Origin: Caldisericales bacterium
GTDB lineage: Bacteria; Caldisericota; Caldisericia; JAAYUI01
Assembly: GCA_022707885.1 (NCBI GenBank)
Contig: JAKIZT010000007.1
Coordinates: 1 to 64,000, forward strand
DNA length: 64,000 nucleotides
Direction: 5' to 3'
The notes under the pieces are model-generated. The model saw only the letters and a program-made list of their open reading frames with translations, made no database searches and was not told where the DNA came from. The first letter of the stretch is position 1, and every line of letters begins with the position of its first letter. A program made the position numbers and the translations under genes. Below, one piece after another: positions 1 through 9,303 of the stretch.

Positions 1-2
1 AA

Positions 3-647
3 CTTGAAGTAATAGATTCTCATGCCACAGATATCGGTGGTTTCAAAGAAATAACCTTCTCCATCGAGGGCAAGGATGTATACCGCTACATGAAATATGA
101 AAGCGGAGTGCATAGAGTGCAAAGGGTTCCTGAAACTGAAGCTTCTGGAAGAATACACACCAGCACAATCACCGTAGCCGTTATGCAGGAAGCTGAAGAT
201 GTAGATGTCCAGATAAAATCAGAGGATTTAAGAATAGATGTCTACAGGTCATCGGGGCACGGAGGGCAATGCGTCCAGACAACTGATTCTGCAGTCAGGA
301 TAACCCACTTGCCAACAGGCATCGTGATGACTTGCCAGGATGAAAGATCTCAAACCCAAAACAAGGAAAGGGCCATGAAGGTCCTCAGGGCAAGGCTTTT
401 TGAACTGGAACAGGAAAAGCGCGAAAAGGAACAGGTCAATGCCAGGAGGGTCCAGATTGGTTCTGGAGATCGTGCAGAGAAGATCAGAACATACAACTTT
501 CCACAATGCCGGGTAACGGACCACCGCATCGGATTAACTATATATAGATTGCCCGACGTGATGATGGGCGACCTCGACCTTGTCATCAGTGAGCTGATAG
601 AGGCCGAGGAGAGGGCAAAACTTGAGCAACTCTCAAAAGCTCAATAG
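3..647 (+). CDS. prfA: Peptide chain release factor 1, 3' part
   Basis: C-terminal 214 residues of RF1, which reads UAA/UAG stop codons in the ribosome and triggers release of the finished protein. The frame is open from the first bases, so the gene begins before the window and the methionine at 90 is internal. The RF1-type stop-reading tripeptide PxT appears as PET (129-137), which separates RF1 from RF2. The catalytic GGQ is at 261-269 in the usual SGHGGQ context, followed by [10 protein letters not shown]. The 3' end overlaps prmC by 26 bases, the common prfA-prmC pairing in which PrmC methylates the GGQ glutamine. Identification is secure; only the 5' part is missing. Confidence 0.97.
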   Translation, partial: LEVIDSHATDIGGFKEITFSIEGKDVYRYMKYESGVHRVQRVPETEASGRIHTSTITVAVMQEAEDVDVQIKSEDLRIDVYRSSGHGGQCVQTTDSAVRITHLPTGIVMTCQDERSQTQNKERAMKVLRARLFELEQEKREKEQVNARRVQIGSGDRAEKIRTYNFPQCRVTDHRIGLTIYRLPDVMMGDLDLVISELIEAEERAKLEQLSKAQ

Positions 648-1467
648 TACAATCAAGGAAATCGAAAAGATTCTTGAAGAGAGACGGCCCAATCCAAACT
701 GGGACGCGATAGAGATTGCAAGGCGTACGCTTGGGACCAGCAGACAGGAAATCATTCTGAATCTTGGTGCTATATTAATTTCAAACAATGATTCCGATAA
801 AATGATTGAAATTGCCACTAAGGTCTCAGCAGGTTTCCCACTTGAGTATGCTCTTGGTGTGACATCATTCCTTGGAATAGACATAAAAGTTACACCCGAC
901 GTTTTGATCCCAAGGCCAGACACAGAAACATTGGTGCTTGAAGTCGAGAAAATAATCGGCGGGAGATCTCTCAAGATTATAGATATCTGTACAGGTTCTG
1001 GCTGTATTGCCATAGCCATGAAAAAAAGAAATCCACAGTGTGAAGTAACTGCAACAGATATCTCACCAGATTGTTTGAAGATTGCAAAGGAAAACGCTGC
1101 ACTTAACGACGCTGATATAAACTTTTTCCAAGCCGACCTTACAAATAATATCAATGGGAAGTTCGACATTCTAATCTGCAACCCACCCTACATACCCACA
1201 AGGGAAATACCTCTTCTTGAGAAAGAAATATCCTATGAACCCATATGTGCACTCGATGGTGGAGAAGATGGTCTTCAATACTACAGAAGACTCTCTCCTG
1301 TTATTCCAGATATTCTATCAGAAGAAGGTTTTGTTATAATCGAAGTGGATTGCCCAAAAAACGAAACTGCCGAAAAACTTGAAAAAATTTTTGAAAATTG
1401 CTCTTTCTGTTTCGTGCCCGATATATCAGGTAACAAGAGGGCACTCAAACTATGGAGGAAAAAATGA
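622..1467 (+). CDS. prmC: Release factor glutamine methyltransferase PrmC (HemK)
   Basis: 281-residue SAM-dependent methyltransferase that N5-methylates the GGQ glutamine of release factors. The N-terminal helical domain is followed by the Rossmann fold with a [15 protein letters not shown]-binding loop and the substrate-binding NPPY motif ([11 protein letters not shown]). The length is normal for the family. The chosen start is TTG at 622, preceded by GAGGAG-like purines; it lies inside prfA, consistent with translational coupling. The gene is followed by trxB with an ATGA overlap. Confidence 0.95.
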   Translation: MSNSQKLNSTIKEIEKILEERRPNPNWDAIEIARRTLGTSRQEIILNLGAILISNNDSDKMIEIATKVSAGFPLEYALGVTSFLGIDIKVTPDVLIPRPDTETLVLEVEKIIGGRSLKIIDICTGSGCIAIAMKKRNPQCEVTATDISPDCLKIAKENAALNDADINFFQADLTNNINGKFDILICNPPYIPTREIPLLEKEISYEPICALDGGEDGLQYYRRLSPVIPDILSEEGFVIIEVDCPKNETAEKLEKIFENCSFCFVPDISGNKRALKLWRKK

Positions 1468-2384
1468 AAGAATTTGATGTGGCAATTATAGGTGGTGGGC
1501 CCGCCGGTCTCGGTGCTGCAATATATTCAGGAAGAGCAATGCTGAAAACAGTGCTTTTTGACAAATTTGGCACTGGCGGCCAGCTCAATTCATACGAAAA
1601 AATAGCCAACTATCCAGGATTTTTTGAGGATACACCAACATACAAACTCTCCGAATCACTTCTTGCACATGCACAAAGATTTGGGACTGAAATCATCTAC
1701 GACGAAATAACCTCAATAAGCGATGATGGGGAATGGAAAATACTCAAAGGTTTTGCAGATTCGTATAGGGTTCATGCCTCAATAGTGGCAACGGGTGTGA
1801 GATATAAAAATCTTGGTGTTGAAGGTGAGGAGAGACTGAGGGGAAGGGGTGTATCATATTGTGCCACTTGCGATGGACCATTCTTTGTAGGCAAGAACAT
1901 CGTTGTGGTTGGTGGAGGAGATAGCGCCCTTCAAGAAGCCCAACACCTCACACAATTCGGCAGGGAAGTGACCATTATCCACAGAAGGGACGAATTCAGA
2001 GCATACCCCGATCTCAGGGAGATGGTGCAAAAGCACCCAAAAATAAAATGTCTCATGAACTCCACGGTGCAGTCCATCGAGGGAAAAGATTTTGTGGAAG
2101 GGATAATTGTAAAAAATGTTGTCACCGGAGAAGTGTCAAAAATGAAAACTGATGCAGTCTTCATTTTTGTTGGCCTCCAGCCAAATACCGAATTCCTTTC
2201 CGGATATGCGGATCTTGATGACTACGGATATGTAAAGACCAGAGAAGACATGTCAACATCAAAAAAGGGTGTCTTCGCGGCAGGAGACATCAGGGTCAAG
2301 GATGTAAGACAGGTAATAACGGCTGTCTCAGATGGTGCGATAGCCGCACAGAGTGCATGGAAATACATGAGCTGCAGAAAGTGA
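1464..2384 (+). CDS. trxB: Thioredoxin reductase (FAD/NADPH)
   Basis: 306-residue flavoprotein that passes electrons from NADPH to thioredoxin. It shows the N-terminal FAD motif GGGPAGLGAA, the redox-active CATC pair followed by DGPFF, a second GGGDSA nucleotide-binding motif, and a C-terminal GVFAAGDIR FAD motif. An ATG at 1452 is in frame, but GGAGGA (1453-1458) sits correctly for the ATG at 1464, which overlaps the prmC stop as ATGA; I use 1464. It may supply reductant to the stalk-thioredoxin proteins at 48.6-50.3 kb only indirectly, because those are exported. Confidence 0.95.
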   Translation: MKEFDVAIIGGGPAGLGAAIYSGRAMLKTVLFDKFGTGGQLNSYEKIANYPGFFEDTPTYKLSESLLAHAQRFGTEIIYDEITSISDDGEWKILKGFADSYRVHASIVATGVRYKNLGVEGEERLRGRGVSYCATCDGPFFVGKNIVVVGGGDSALQEAQHLTQFGREVTIIHRRDEFRAYPDLREMVQKHPKIKCLMNSTVQSIEGKDFVEGIIVKNVVTGEVSKMKTDAVFIFVGLQPNTEFLSGYADLDDYGYVKTREDMSTSKKGVFAAGDIRVKDVRQVITAVSDGAIAAQSAWKYMSCRK

Positions 2385-2392
2385 GGATTGCT

Positions 2393-3478
2393 ATGGACAC
2401 AAGGATTCATGATTTCAGGGAAGCAATGAAAGATCGCGGGATCGACGCTGCATTGTTTGTCAGCACAGAAACAAGGATCAACAAAAACGTTTTTTACCTT
2501 TCAGGATTTACTGGCGAGGATGGTTATCTGTTAGTCACCAGAGACAGTGTACAACTCTTTGTCGATGGGAGGTACCCAGAACAAGCTCACGAAGAAGCAA
2601 AGAAGGGTGTTGACGTCGCACTCGTTGAATACCCGATTTCAGATTTTCTTGTCAAAATGATACAGGACGGCTGTATTCAGTCTCTTGGCCTCGAAGAAAG
2701 TATTCTTTCGCACTCTTTTTACAAAATCATGTCAGAAAAGCTCCCCAAAACAGTTCTCAAATCTTCTGACGGCATGTGTGAAGCAATGAGGATCATCAAG
2801 AGCCAGGATGAAATTGAATTCATAAGGAATTCATGCAAAGTTGCCTGTGAGTCTTTCACCGAAACACTTGGCGTCGTCAAGGAAGGGGTCTCGGAAAGAG
2901 ATATTTGTGCAGAGCTTGAATACCAGATGAAAAGACGCGGTGCAAAAAAACCGAGTTTCGATATAATTGTCGCTTCTGGTTTCAGAGCCGCAATGGCTCA
3001 TGGCGTCGCATCAGACAAAAAGCTCAAAGCGGGCGAATTTGTTGTTTTCGACTGGGGATGCTTTGTAAACAACTATGCTTCGGACTTTACAAGAACACTC
3101 ATAGTTGGAGAACCAACGCCAAAACATATAGAAATCTACGACACTGTAAGGCGCGCCCAGGAAGCGGCAATGGGGAAATTTAAGCCAGGAACAAAAGCTT
3201 GCGACGCCGACAAAGTCGCAAGAGACATAATTTCAAATGCTGGATATGAAAATAATTTCAATCATTCTTTGGGGCACGGAGTTGGCCTGGACATTCACGA
3301 AAGGCCGGGTGCTTCGATGAGGACAGAAGACGAATTCAAGGCTGGCATGATATGCACTAATGAGCCTGGAATTTATATTGAAGGATGGGGTGGCGTCAGA
3401 ATAGAAGACACCGTCCTCATCAGCAACGAGGGCGGTGTCCCGCTTGCTAATCTGTCAAAAGACCTGATTATAGTTTAG
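2393..3478 (+). CDS. Xaa-Pro peptidase, M24 family
   Basis: 361-residue metallopeptidase related to aminopeptidase P/Xaa-Pro dipeptidase, which removes or cleaves next to proline. An N-terminal creatinase-like domain precedes the pita-bread catalytic domain. The dinuclear-metal ligands are visible: VFDWGC (Asp), SDFTRT (Asp), HSLGHGVGLDIHE (His), TNEPGIY (Glu) and RIEDT (Glu). The ATG at 2393 follows GTGAGG and gives an 8-base gap after trxB; a start at 2357 would overlap trxB. The stop codon overlaps, tail to tail, the stop of the ferredoxin on the other strand. Confidence 0.92.
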   Translation: MDTRIHDFREAMKDRGIDAALFVSTETRINKNVFYLSGFTGEDGYLLVTRDSVQLFVDGRYPEQAHEEAKKGVDVALVEYPISDFLVKMIQDGCIQSLGLEESILSHSFYKIMSEKLPKTVLKSSDGMCEAMRIIKSQDEIEFIRNSCKVACESFTETLGVVKEGVSERDICAELEYQMKRRGAKKPSFDIIVASGFRAAMAHGVASDKKLKAGEFVVFDWGCFVNNYASDFTRTLIVGEPTPKHIEIYDTVRRAQEAAMGKFKPGTKACDADKVARDIISNAGYENNFNHSLGHGVGLDIHERPGASMRTEDEFKAGMICTNEPGIYIEGWGGVRIEDTVLISNEGGVPLANLSKDLIIV

Positions 3479-3696
3479 AGCCTGTATACGGTGATGACGT
3501 TGTCCGGGCAAATGGTTGCACAGGACTTGCAGGCAATGCACTGGTCCATGTTAACACAGTAGGCTGGATGGTAGCCGTTCTGGTTAATGTTGTCGGAGAG
3601 CGCAAGTATGTGTGTCGGGCAAACCTCGATGCACAATCCGCATGCTTTGCACCTTTCATCAATGAAAACCACTTTTCCCTTTACAGCTGTTGCCAT
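3475..3696 (-). CDS. 2[4Fe-4S] ferredoxin, KorD/VorD-like
   Basis: 73-residue ferredoxin with two CxxCxxCxxxC clusters (CKACGLCIEVCP and CIACKSCATICP), each ligating one [4Fe-4S] centre. The short N-terminus (MATAVKGKVVF) resembles the delta subunit of 2-oxoacid:ferredoxin oxidoreductases. The start was chosen at 3696 because AAAGGAG lies just upstream; longer versions would run into the buk promoter. No oxidoreductase alpha, beta or gamma genes are adjacent, so it is either a free-standing electron carrier or a separated subunit. It is divergent from buk. Confidence 0.85.
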   Translation of the reverse strand: MATAVKGKVVFIDERCKACGLCIEVCPTHILALSDNINQNGYHPAYCVNMDQCIACKSCATICPDNVITVYRL

Positions 3697-3760
3697 TTCA
3701 ACTCCTTTCAACCACATGTTAGCTTGGGTAAGGTTGCATTTCAAGGACAGGGTGGCATCT

Positions 3761-3788
3761 TTGACATGACAAAACAAATATTTACAAT
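3761..3788 (+). promoter_or_regulatory. Sigma-70-type promoter for buk
   Basis: TTGACA at 3761-3766, a 16-base spacer and TACAAT at 3783-3788. Transcription would start near 3795, directly at the TGGAGG ribosome binding site (3795-3800) of the GTG start at 3806, giving a very short leader. The match is visual only. Confidence 0.5.
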
Positions 3789-3805
3789 ATATTCTGGAGG
3801 TACAA

Positions 3806-4918
3806 GTGAGCAATTCTTTTTACATTCTGGCGATTAATCCAGGCAGCACTTCCAACAAAATTGGCCTCTTCAAGGGCTGCGATAAAGTGTTTGAACTCAC
3901 TATCAGACACAGTAGAGAAGAACTTGCACCTTTCAAAGGGATCTGGGACCAATACGAATTCCGTTACAAAACAATAAGCGAAGAATTCAAAAAACACCCG
4001 GACACAGTTGATCACCTTGATGCAATCGTAGGGAGAGGCGGTCTTATCAAGCCCATTATCTCTGGTACTTACGAAGTAAATGAAGAAATGATGCAAGATG
4101 CTAAAAACAATTACCAGGGAGAGCACGCTTCAAATCTTGGCTGCGTACTGGCCCATGATCTTGCAAAAGAATATGGCTGCAAAGCATATATTGTTGACCC
4201 CACTTCAACATGTGAATTTCAGAGACTCTCTTTTTATTCCGGTCATCCACTCATTACCAGGCATGCTATCGCACACGCCCTCAATATTCACGCTATCGCC
4301 AGAAAAGCGAGCCAAGATCTTGGAATTCCTTATAACAAATCAAGATTCATCGTTGTCCATTGCGGCGGCGGGATAACAGTGGCTTCCGTCGTTGGCGGCA
4401 AGATGATCGACAACAACGACGCAACCTGCGAAGGACCATTTACACCCGAAAGATCGGGTAGCATGCCACTTATACCATTTACCAATTTATGCTTCTCTGG
4501 CAAATATACCCAGTCGCAAATCAAAAAAATGATAATGGGCGAAGGGGGCTTTGTCGCCTATCTTGGAACAAATTCGGCCGTCAAAGTTGAAGAAATGGCA
4601 AAATCTGGTGACGCAGCAGCACTTGAAGTCTATCAAGCAATGGTCTACCAGATAGCAAAGGATATTGGTTCACAAGCCACTGTTCAAAAAGGCAATTATG
4701 ATGCCATACTCATCACTGGCGGCCTTGCCTACTCAGATTATTTTATTGACAGCCTCTCGGAAAGAATAAGTTTTCTCGGCAAGATATTGAGGTATCCTGG
4801 CGAGGACGAGCTTGGAGCACTCGCTGGTGGTGTGTTAAGGATTCTGGAGGGCTCGGAGAAGGCCCTATCTTATCCACAATTTGGAGAAAGGCCACCTGAA
4901 TGGAAATTTGCCACCTAA
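3806..4918 (+). CDS. buk: Butyrate kinase
   Basis: 370-residue acyl kinase of the acetokinase/ASKHA fold that makes ATP from butyryl phosphate (or branched-chain acyl phosphates) and ADP. It has the N-terminal phosphate-1 loop NPGSTSNKIGLF, the central HCGGGITVAS segment, SGSMPLIPFTN, and the C-terminal ITGGLAYS adenosine loop. GTG start at 3806 with TGGAGG at 3795-3800. No phosphate butyryltransferase gene is adjacent; the next gene is a crotonase, overlapping by 19 bases. The context fits fermentative butyrate or branched-chain acid formation. Confidence 0.95.
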   Translation: MSNSFYILAINPGSTSNKIGLFKGCDKVFELTIRHSREELAPFKGIWDQYEFRYKTISEEFKKHPDTVDHLDAIVGRGGLIKPIISGTYEVNEEMMQDAKNNYQGEHASNLGCVLAHDLAKEYGCKAYIVDPTSTCEFQRLSFYSGHPLITRHAIAHALNIHAIARKASQDLGIPYNKSRFIVVHCGGGITVASVVGGKMIDNNDATCEGPFTPERSGSMPLIPFTNLCFSGKYTQSQIKKMIMGEGGFVAYLGTNSAVKVEEMAKSGDAAALEVYQAMVYQIAKDIGSQATVQKGNYDAILITGGLAYSDYFIDSLSERISFLGKILRYPGEDELGALAGGVLRILEGSEKALSYPQFGERPPEWKFAT

Positions 4919-5664
4919 AAAGGAAGCTTGAGGAGGGGGTCCTCACAATTGCCATTGACAGACCCGCACAATTAAACGCCCTGAATAAGGACGTTCTTGC
5001 GGAACTTGAGCAGGTAATTGATGAGGCAGAGAAAGATGCGTCCGTCAGGGCAATAATACTGACCGGCGAGGGGAAAGCTTTTGTGGCTGGGGCCGATATT
5101 TCAACCATGGTTGGAATGGACGAGGCACAAGCACTGGATTTTGCTAATTTTGGGCAAAAGGTTTTTGGCAAAATTGAGAACCTCTCAAAGATTGTCATTG
5201 CCGCAATCAACGGTTTTGCGCTTGGTGGAGGCTGCGAACTCGCAATGGCATGCGACATCAGGTATGCAAGCGAAAAAGCAAAACTGGGGCAGCCAGAGGT
5301 CAACCTTGGGGTGATCCCAGGTTTTGCAGGCACACAAAGATTACCAAGGCTTGTTGGACCTGGAAAGGCACTTGAACTACTTGTTACCGGTAATGTAATA
5401 GATGCCAACCAGGCCCTTCAGATAGGGCTTGTTGACAAGGTGCTGCCACCAGAGGGACTTATGGAAGAGGCAACAAACCTTGCAAAAACAATTGCAACTA
5501 AGTGTCCTGGGGCGGTATCACTCAACAAAAAAGCTCTCAAATCGGGACTCCCCAATTTCAACGAAAAGGAAGAAGCTTCACTTTTTGCCGAATGTTTCAA
5601 ATCAGGCAATGCCAAAAAAGGCATGGAAGCTTTCCTGAATAAGACCCAAGCGGACTGGAGCTGA
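4900..5664 (+). CDS. Enoyl-CoA hydratase/crotonase
   Basis: 254-residue crotonase-fold enzyme that hydrates crotonyl-CoA to 3-hydroxybutyryl-CoA, or runs the reverse in butyrate fermentation. Visible motifs are AFVAGADIS (first oxyanion-hole segment), NGFALGGGCELAMACD (second oxyanion-hole segment with the first catalytic Glu region) and PEVNLGVIPGFAGTQRLPR (second Glu). The length is typical. It is translationally coupled to buk, and an acyl-CoA dehydrogenase lies 19 kb away. Substrate specificity within the superfamily cannot be read from sequence. Confidence 0.9.
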   Translation: MEICHLKRKLEEGVLTIAIDRPAQLNALNKDVLAELEQVIDEAEKDASVRAIILTGEGKAFVAGADISTMVGMDEAQALDFANFGQKVFGKIENLSKIVIAAINGFALGGGCELAMACDIRYASEKAKLGQPEVNLGVIPGFAGTQRLPRLVGPGKALELLVTGNVIDANQALQIGLVDKVLPPEGLMEEATNLAKTIATKCPGAVSLNKKALKSGLPNFNEKEEASLFAECFKSGNAKKGMEAFLNKTQADWS

Positions 5665-5666
5665 CA

Positions 5667-6218
5667 GTGGAACTTCCAGCCAATCTCAGGGAAACGACAC
5701 TTGCGGAGCTTATCCAACTGATCGAGCTTCACAGCGCCTCGGGAAGGCTCCAGATAATAAAAACCGACACCGACGAAAGAGCCTCCATTTTCTTTACACA
5801 GGGGCAAGTTGTTCATGCGACAACCCCAAGGTGTCAGGGAGAAGATGCAATAATCGAACTCTTCTCTTGGGACAAAGGGAAAATATTATTTTCGGAAGCA
5901 TCTGCCATCCCACCAAGATCAATAAACCTTTCAAACACTGATATTATAATAAAAGGACTTGGTGAAGCGCAGGAAACTGCGGAATTCATGATAGGGCTTC
6001 CTCCAATGCCCACCGTATTAAGACTCAACACCAGCTCGATGAGTGGAGATAGTGGCGAAAAGATAACACTAGATATATCAGAATGGAACTTTTTAATACT
6101 AGTTGATGGCAGAAGAACTCTCCAGCAAATTTTTGATGAATGCAATCTTAGTCAAAGCCAGGCGGCAAAATTAATTGGAAGACTTCTTGAACAAAAGGTG
6201 GTTGTTCCCATAAGATGA
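5667..6218 (+). CDS. DUF4388 (PATAN-like) domain protein
   Basis: 183 residues. The N-terminal half (about 5-110) has the pattern of DUF4388 proteins: TTLAELIQLIELHSASGRLQI, then IFFTQGQVVHA and a GEDAIIELFSWDKGKILF segment. These domains occur in gliding, pilus and two-component regulators. The C-terminal half (about 125-183) looks like a small winged-helix (DGRRTLQQIFDECNLSQSQAAKLIGRLLEQ). GTG start immediately after the crotonase; the stop overlaps the next ATG. Function unknown; possibly a regulator or adaptor. Confidence 0.7.
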   Translation: MELPANLRETTLAELIQLIELHSASGRLQIIKTDTDERASIFFTQGQVVHATTPRCQGEDAIIELFSWDKGKILFSEASAIPPRSINLSNTDIIIKGLGEAQETAEFMIGLPPMPTVLRLNTSSMSGDSGEKITLDISEWNFLILVDGRRTLQQIFDECNLSQSQAAKLIGRLLEQKVVVPIR

Positions 6219-8584
6219 GATTTCTCTCAATCCTGTCAGCTATTGCAATTATTTCTGCCTCATCGTTTCCTGTGGGAATAATAGGCATTAGAGATGATGG
6301 TTCACATTTCAAATATCCAAAATCAGTGTTTGTTGATCCTGAATCAAAAAATATGTTCGTGGCGGACACTGGAAACAAAAGAATAGTGCTGTTAAAAAAC
6401 GATGATGGCACATTCATAATGGATTTTGGCAAAGAAAGATTGAAAAATCCAACAAAAGTGATCCAGGATAAAGGCTCAAGACTGCTAGTTTGCGATCCAG
6501 AAGCAAAAGCAATTCATCTTTTCGACAGAAAAGGGGCTTACCTTGCTGATTTCTCCGTAGGGAATGATCCTGTAACAGGTATCGTTGAACCAATATCATT
6601 GGCCTTTGACAAAAACGGAAGGTTTTTTGTGCTCGATCATGTGGCCTGCCAAATCAAGATATTTGAAAGCTCGGGCGAATTTCTGTTTTCAATGGGGTCC
6701 AAAGGTGATGGGGAAGGCCAATTTTTAGAACCTTCTGATGTTGCCATTGATACAGATGGAAATGTTTATGCAACTGATACAGGCAACAACAGGGTTGTGG
6801 TATTTGATAAAACCGGCAACTTCAAAATTTCTTTTGGCCAGGATGAGCTTTCCCATCCAACAGGAATAGCAATAAATTCCACCAGCGTATACGTCTCAAA
6901 TACTGGCAAACATGAAATCTCTGTTTTCTCAAAAAAAGATTTTATCTACAAGGGGAATTACGGGACAATCGGAGCTGGTAATCCCCAACTCAGATTCCCT
7001 ATGGGACTCTGTCTTGATTCTGACCAGAAACTCTGGATAGCAGATTCTGGCAACTGCAGGATTGTCCAGACCCAAAAACTGGAATTTATAAAATCCATCG
7101 GCACCGATGGTATAACGATTTCCCCAAAAGGTTTGGTTCTCAAAGATGGCATGATTTATGTCTCGGAGCCAGAAGCAAACTGCATCAATGTTTACGAAGC
7201 CCAGAGTGGGTCCTTTTCAAGATCGATAGGTCTTCAGGGAACAAGCCTTACGAGCTTAAATTCACCGCAATCATGCTGTATATCATCAAGAGATGATCTT
7301 ATAGTTGCAGACACAGGGAACCACAGAATACAGGTATACAGCCTGTCTGGGGAGCACCTTGTGAGTTTTGGTTCGCAAGGTTCTGGCATCGGCCAGTTCG
7401 AGTCACCAACATCCATAGCCTGCACAAAAAGTGGAAACATAATCGTGACCGACTCCGGCAATTCAAGGGTTTGTGTGCTTACACTTGGTGGTGCCTGGCA
7501 ATTTGACATCACAAAAGAACTAAAAAAACCTGTTGCGGTTGCAGAAGACATGATTGGCAACATCTGGGTGTGCGACCAGGAACTTGGCAAGGTACTGATA
7601 TTTGACCAGAAAGGGAACCAGGTAAACGAAATTCAGGGTTTCAACAGGCCAAGTGCAATTTTCTGCGATGCGATGGGAAGACTGTTTGTAACTGACGAAG
7701 AAACAGGCCTCATAAAAGTGTTTTCAACAACAGGGTACGAGCTTGCGGTAATAGGTGGGGAAGGCGGCCCAATGTCAGCCGCAAAACCACCTTTCTTGCC
7801 AGAGCAGCCTGGCAAATTCTTCAAGCCGCATGGGGTAACTGCTTCAGATGATTATGTTTATGTTTCAGATACCGGAAATTCCCGCATCCAAAAAATTCCT
7901 CTTGCGGCATTTGGCGGACTTCCAAAGCTCGGAACAGACAAGTCTGCTCTGGATTTTCCAAAGGTACCAAGGTCATCAAAACGTTCCCAAACACTAAAAA
8001 TAACCAATGACGGCGATGGATTAATCGAAGGAACAATTTCAGCCGACCAGCCATGGATAGTACTTGGGCAGGCAACATTTACCAGCGATACCGAGGTAAC
8101 AATAACACTCGACGGGACAAAGGCACCGGAGGGCCAAAGAGAAGGAACCATCACCATACAAAGCAACGGTGGCATAGCAAAAATCAAAGTCACTGGAAGA
8201 TTTTTTACCGGGCAGATCAAACGGCTTGAAATAAAGGTTGGCAGCAACACAGTTATCTCCAGCGGAAAAAAGATTTATGTCACACCGGCACCGCTAAAAG
8301 ATACAAAATACAACAAGGTTTATACTGCTTTCAGATTCATAGGTGAAGAACTCGGAGCAGATGTTATACTTTCCGGCAAAAAAATAATTTACATTCTAGA
8401 AGGCAGAACACTTCAATTAACAATAGGTTCCCAAAAAGCACAATTCCAGGGAAAAGAGATTGACATGGGTTCACCATGCTATATGTATGGCAAAGTACCA
8501 CTTGTACCGCTCAGATTTGTTGCCGAAACACTCGGTGCAACCTTGATGTCCGAAGGCAACAAAATAATTGTCGAATACCCATGA
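6215..8584 (+). CDS. Secreted NHL-repeat protein with BACON-like and stalk domains
   Basis: 789 residues. An N-terminal hydrophobic signal (about 1-24) is followed by about ten NHL beta-propeller repeats (recurring ADTGN(K/H/S)R(I/V) with downstream VF). Next comes an Ig-like BACON-type segment (about 595-665, SDQPWI-like and EGTITI patterns). The protein ends in a copper-amine-oxidase-N-like stalk domain (about 670-789, with VPLRFVAETLGA). The predicted location is outside the membrane. Start ATG overlaps the previous stop (ATGA); tagA follows in the same manner. Role is probably structural or ligand binding at the cell surface; no catalytic motif was seen. Confidence 0.85.
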   Translation: MRFLSILSAIAIISASSFPVGIIGIRDDGSHFKYPKSVFVDPESKNMFVADTGNKRIVLLKNDDGTFIMDFGKERLKNPTKVIQDKGSRLLVCDPEAKAIHLFDRKGAYLADFSVGNDPVTGIVEPISLAFDKNGRFFVLDHVACQIKIFESSGEFLFSMGSKGDGEGQFLEPSDVAIDTDGNVYATDTGNNRVVVFDKTGNFKISFGQDELSHPTGIAINSTSVYVSNTGKHEISVFSKKDFIYKGNYGTIGAGNPQLRFPMGLCLDSDQKLWIADSGNCRIVQTQKLEFIKSIGTDGITISPKGLVLKDGMIYVSEPEANCINVYEAQSGSFSRSIGLQGTSLTSLNSPQSCCISSRDDLIVADTGNHRIQVYSLSGEHLVSFGSQGSGIGQFESPTSIACTKSGNIIVTDSGNSRVCVLTLGGAWQFDITKELKKPVAVAEDMIGNIWVCDQELGKVLIFDQKGNQVNEIQGFNRPSAIFCDAMGRLFVTDEETGLIKVFSTTGYELAVIGGEGGPMSAAKPPFLPEQPGKFFKPHGVTASDDYVYVSDTGNSRIQKIPLAAFGGLPKLGTDKSALDFPKVPRSSKRSQTLKITNDGDGLIEGTISADQPWIVLGQATFTSDTEVTITLDGTKAPEGQREGTITIQSNGGIAKIKVTGRFFTGQIKRLEIKVGSNTVISSGKKIYVTPAPLKDTKYNKVYTAFRFIGEELGADVILSGKKIIYILEGRTLQLTIGSQKAQFQGKEIDMGSPCYMYGKVPLVPLRFVAETLGATLMSEGNKIIVEYP

Positions 8585-9303
8585 GCGAAACTGGCAATTT
8601 TATAAGGGGACTCAGATGGCACATCGGTGATCTTGATAGCGCCACAAGCAAAATTACAAACTTCCTGAATGACAAAAAGACCAATCATATAATCACGGCG
8701 AACATGGAGATACTCTCCATGGCTTTCAAAAGCAAAGAACTCAAGGAGTTGTGCGCCAATGCGGACATGCACATTCCGGATGGCATTGGTGCGGTAAAAT
8801 TGCTTAAGAAGCTTGGTTTTTCAAAAACAAAAAGAATCCCTGGCATAGAGCTCTGTCTTGAAGCACTCAAAAAAATGCCCGAAGGAACAAAAATTTACCT
8901 GTTTGGGGCAAGGGAAGGCATCGCCAGAAAAGCCCTTGAAAACCTTTCCCTCCAGTTTCTCCACCTAGTTTTTGTTGGTTCACACGAGGGATTTGGATAT
9001 GAAGATAGCAAACTGGTGAAAGAAATAAACAACTCCGGTGCACAAGTTCTCCTTGTCGCCCTTGGTGTCCCAAAACAGGAACTGTGGATAGCAAAAAACA
9101 AGGGGAAACTAAACGATGTGCGCGTTGCAATAGGGGTTGGCGGAAGCTTCGATGTTTGGGCCGGAGATGTAAACAGGGCTCCCAGATTTTTCCAGAAAAC
9201 AAACCTGGAATGGGCCTGGCGTATCTTTTCGCAACCTGCAAGACTCCCCAAATTTTTAATGACCATCGCAGGCTTTCTTCCAGTCTACCTGAGGGCAAAA
9301 TGA
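8581..9303 (+). CDS. tagA: WecG/TagA/CpsF glycosyltransferase
   Basis: 240-residue GT26 enzyme that transfers N-acetylmannosamine (or a related sugar) onto undecaprenyl-PP-GlcNAc in wall polymer synthesis. Visible motifs: HIITANMEI (Thr/Asn region), MHIPDGIGAV (Asp-containing motif), RIPGIEL, and GVPKQELWI followed by GVGGSFDVWAGDVNRAP. An in-frame start far upstream would lie inside the NHL gene; the ATG at 8581 overlaps its stop as ATGA. It forms a pair with csaB and works with the TagO and MnaA homologues at 20.6-22.7 kb. Confidence 0.93.
   Translation: MSETGNFIRGLRWHIGDLDSATSKITNFLNDKKTNHIITANMEILSMAFKSKELKELCANADMHIPDGIGAVKLLKKLGFSKTKRIPGIELCLEALKKMPEGTKIYLFGAREGIARKALENLSLQFLHLVFVGSHEGFGYEDSKLVKEINNSGAQVLLVALGVPKQELWIAKNKGKLNDVRVAIGVGGSFDVWAGDVNRAPRFFQKTNLEWAWRIFSQPARLPKFLMTIAGFLPVYLRAK

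Noticed and set aside
90-647. Start of prfA at the methionine at 90
   Set aside because: The upstream codons continue the conserved RF1 sequence to the window edge, so the gene is cut by the window.
3568-3837. Small plus-strand frames across the ferredoxin gene and buk promoter
   Set aside because: They have no SD, no family similarity, and lie antisense to a clear 2[4Fe-4S] ferredoxin.
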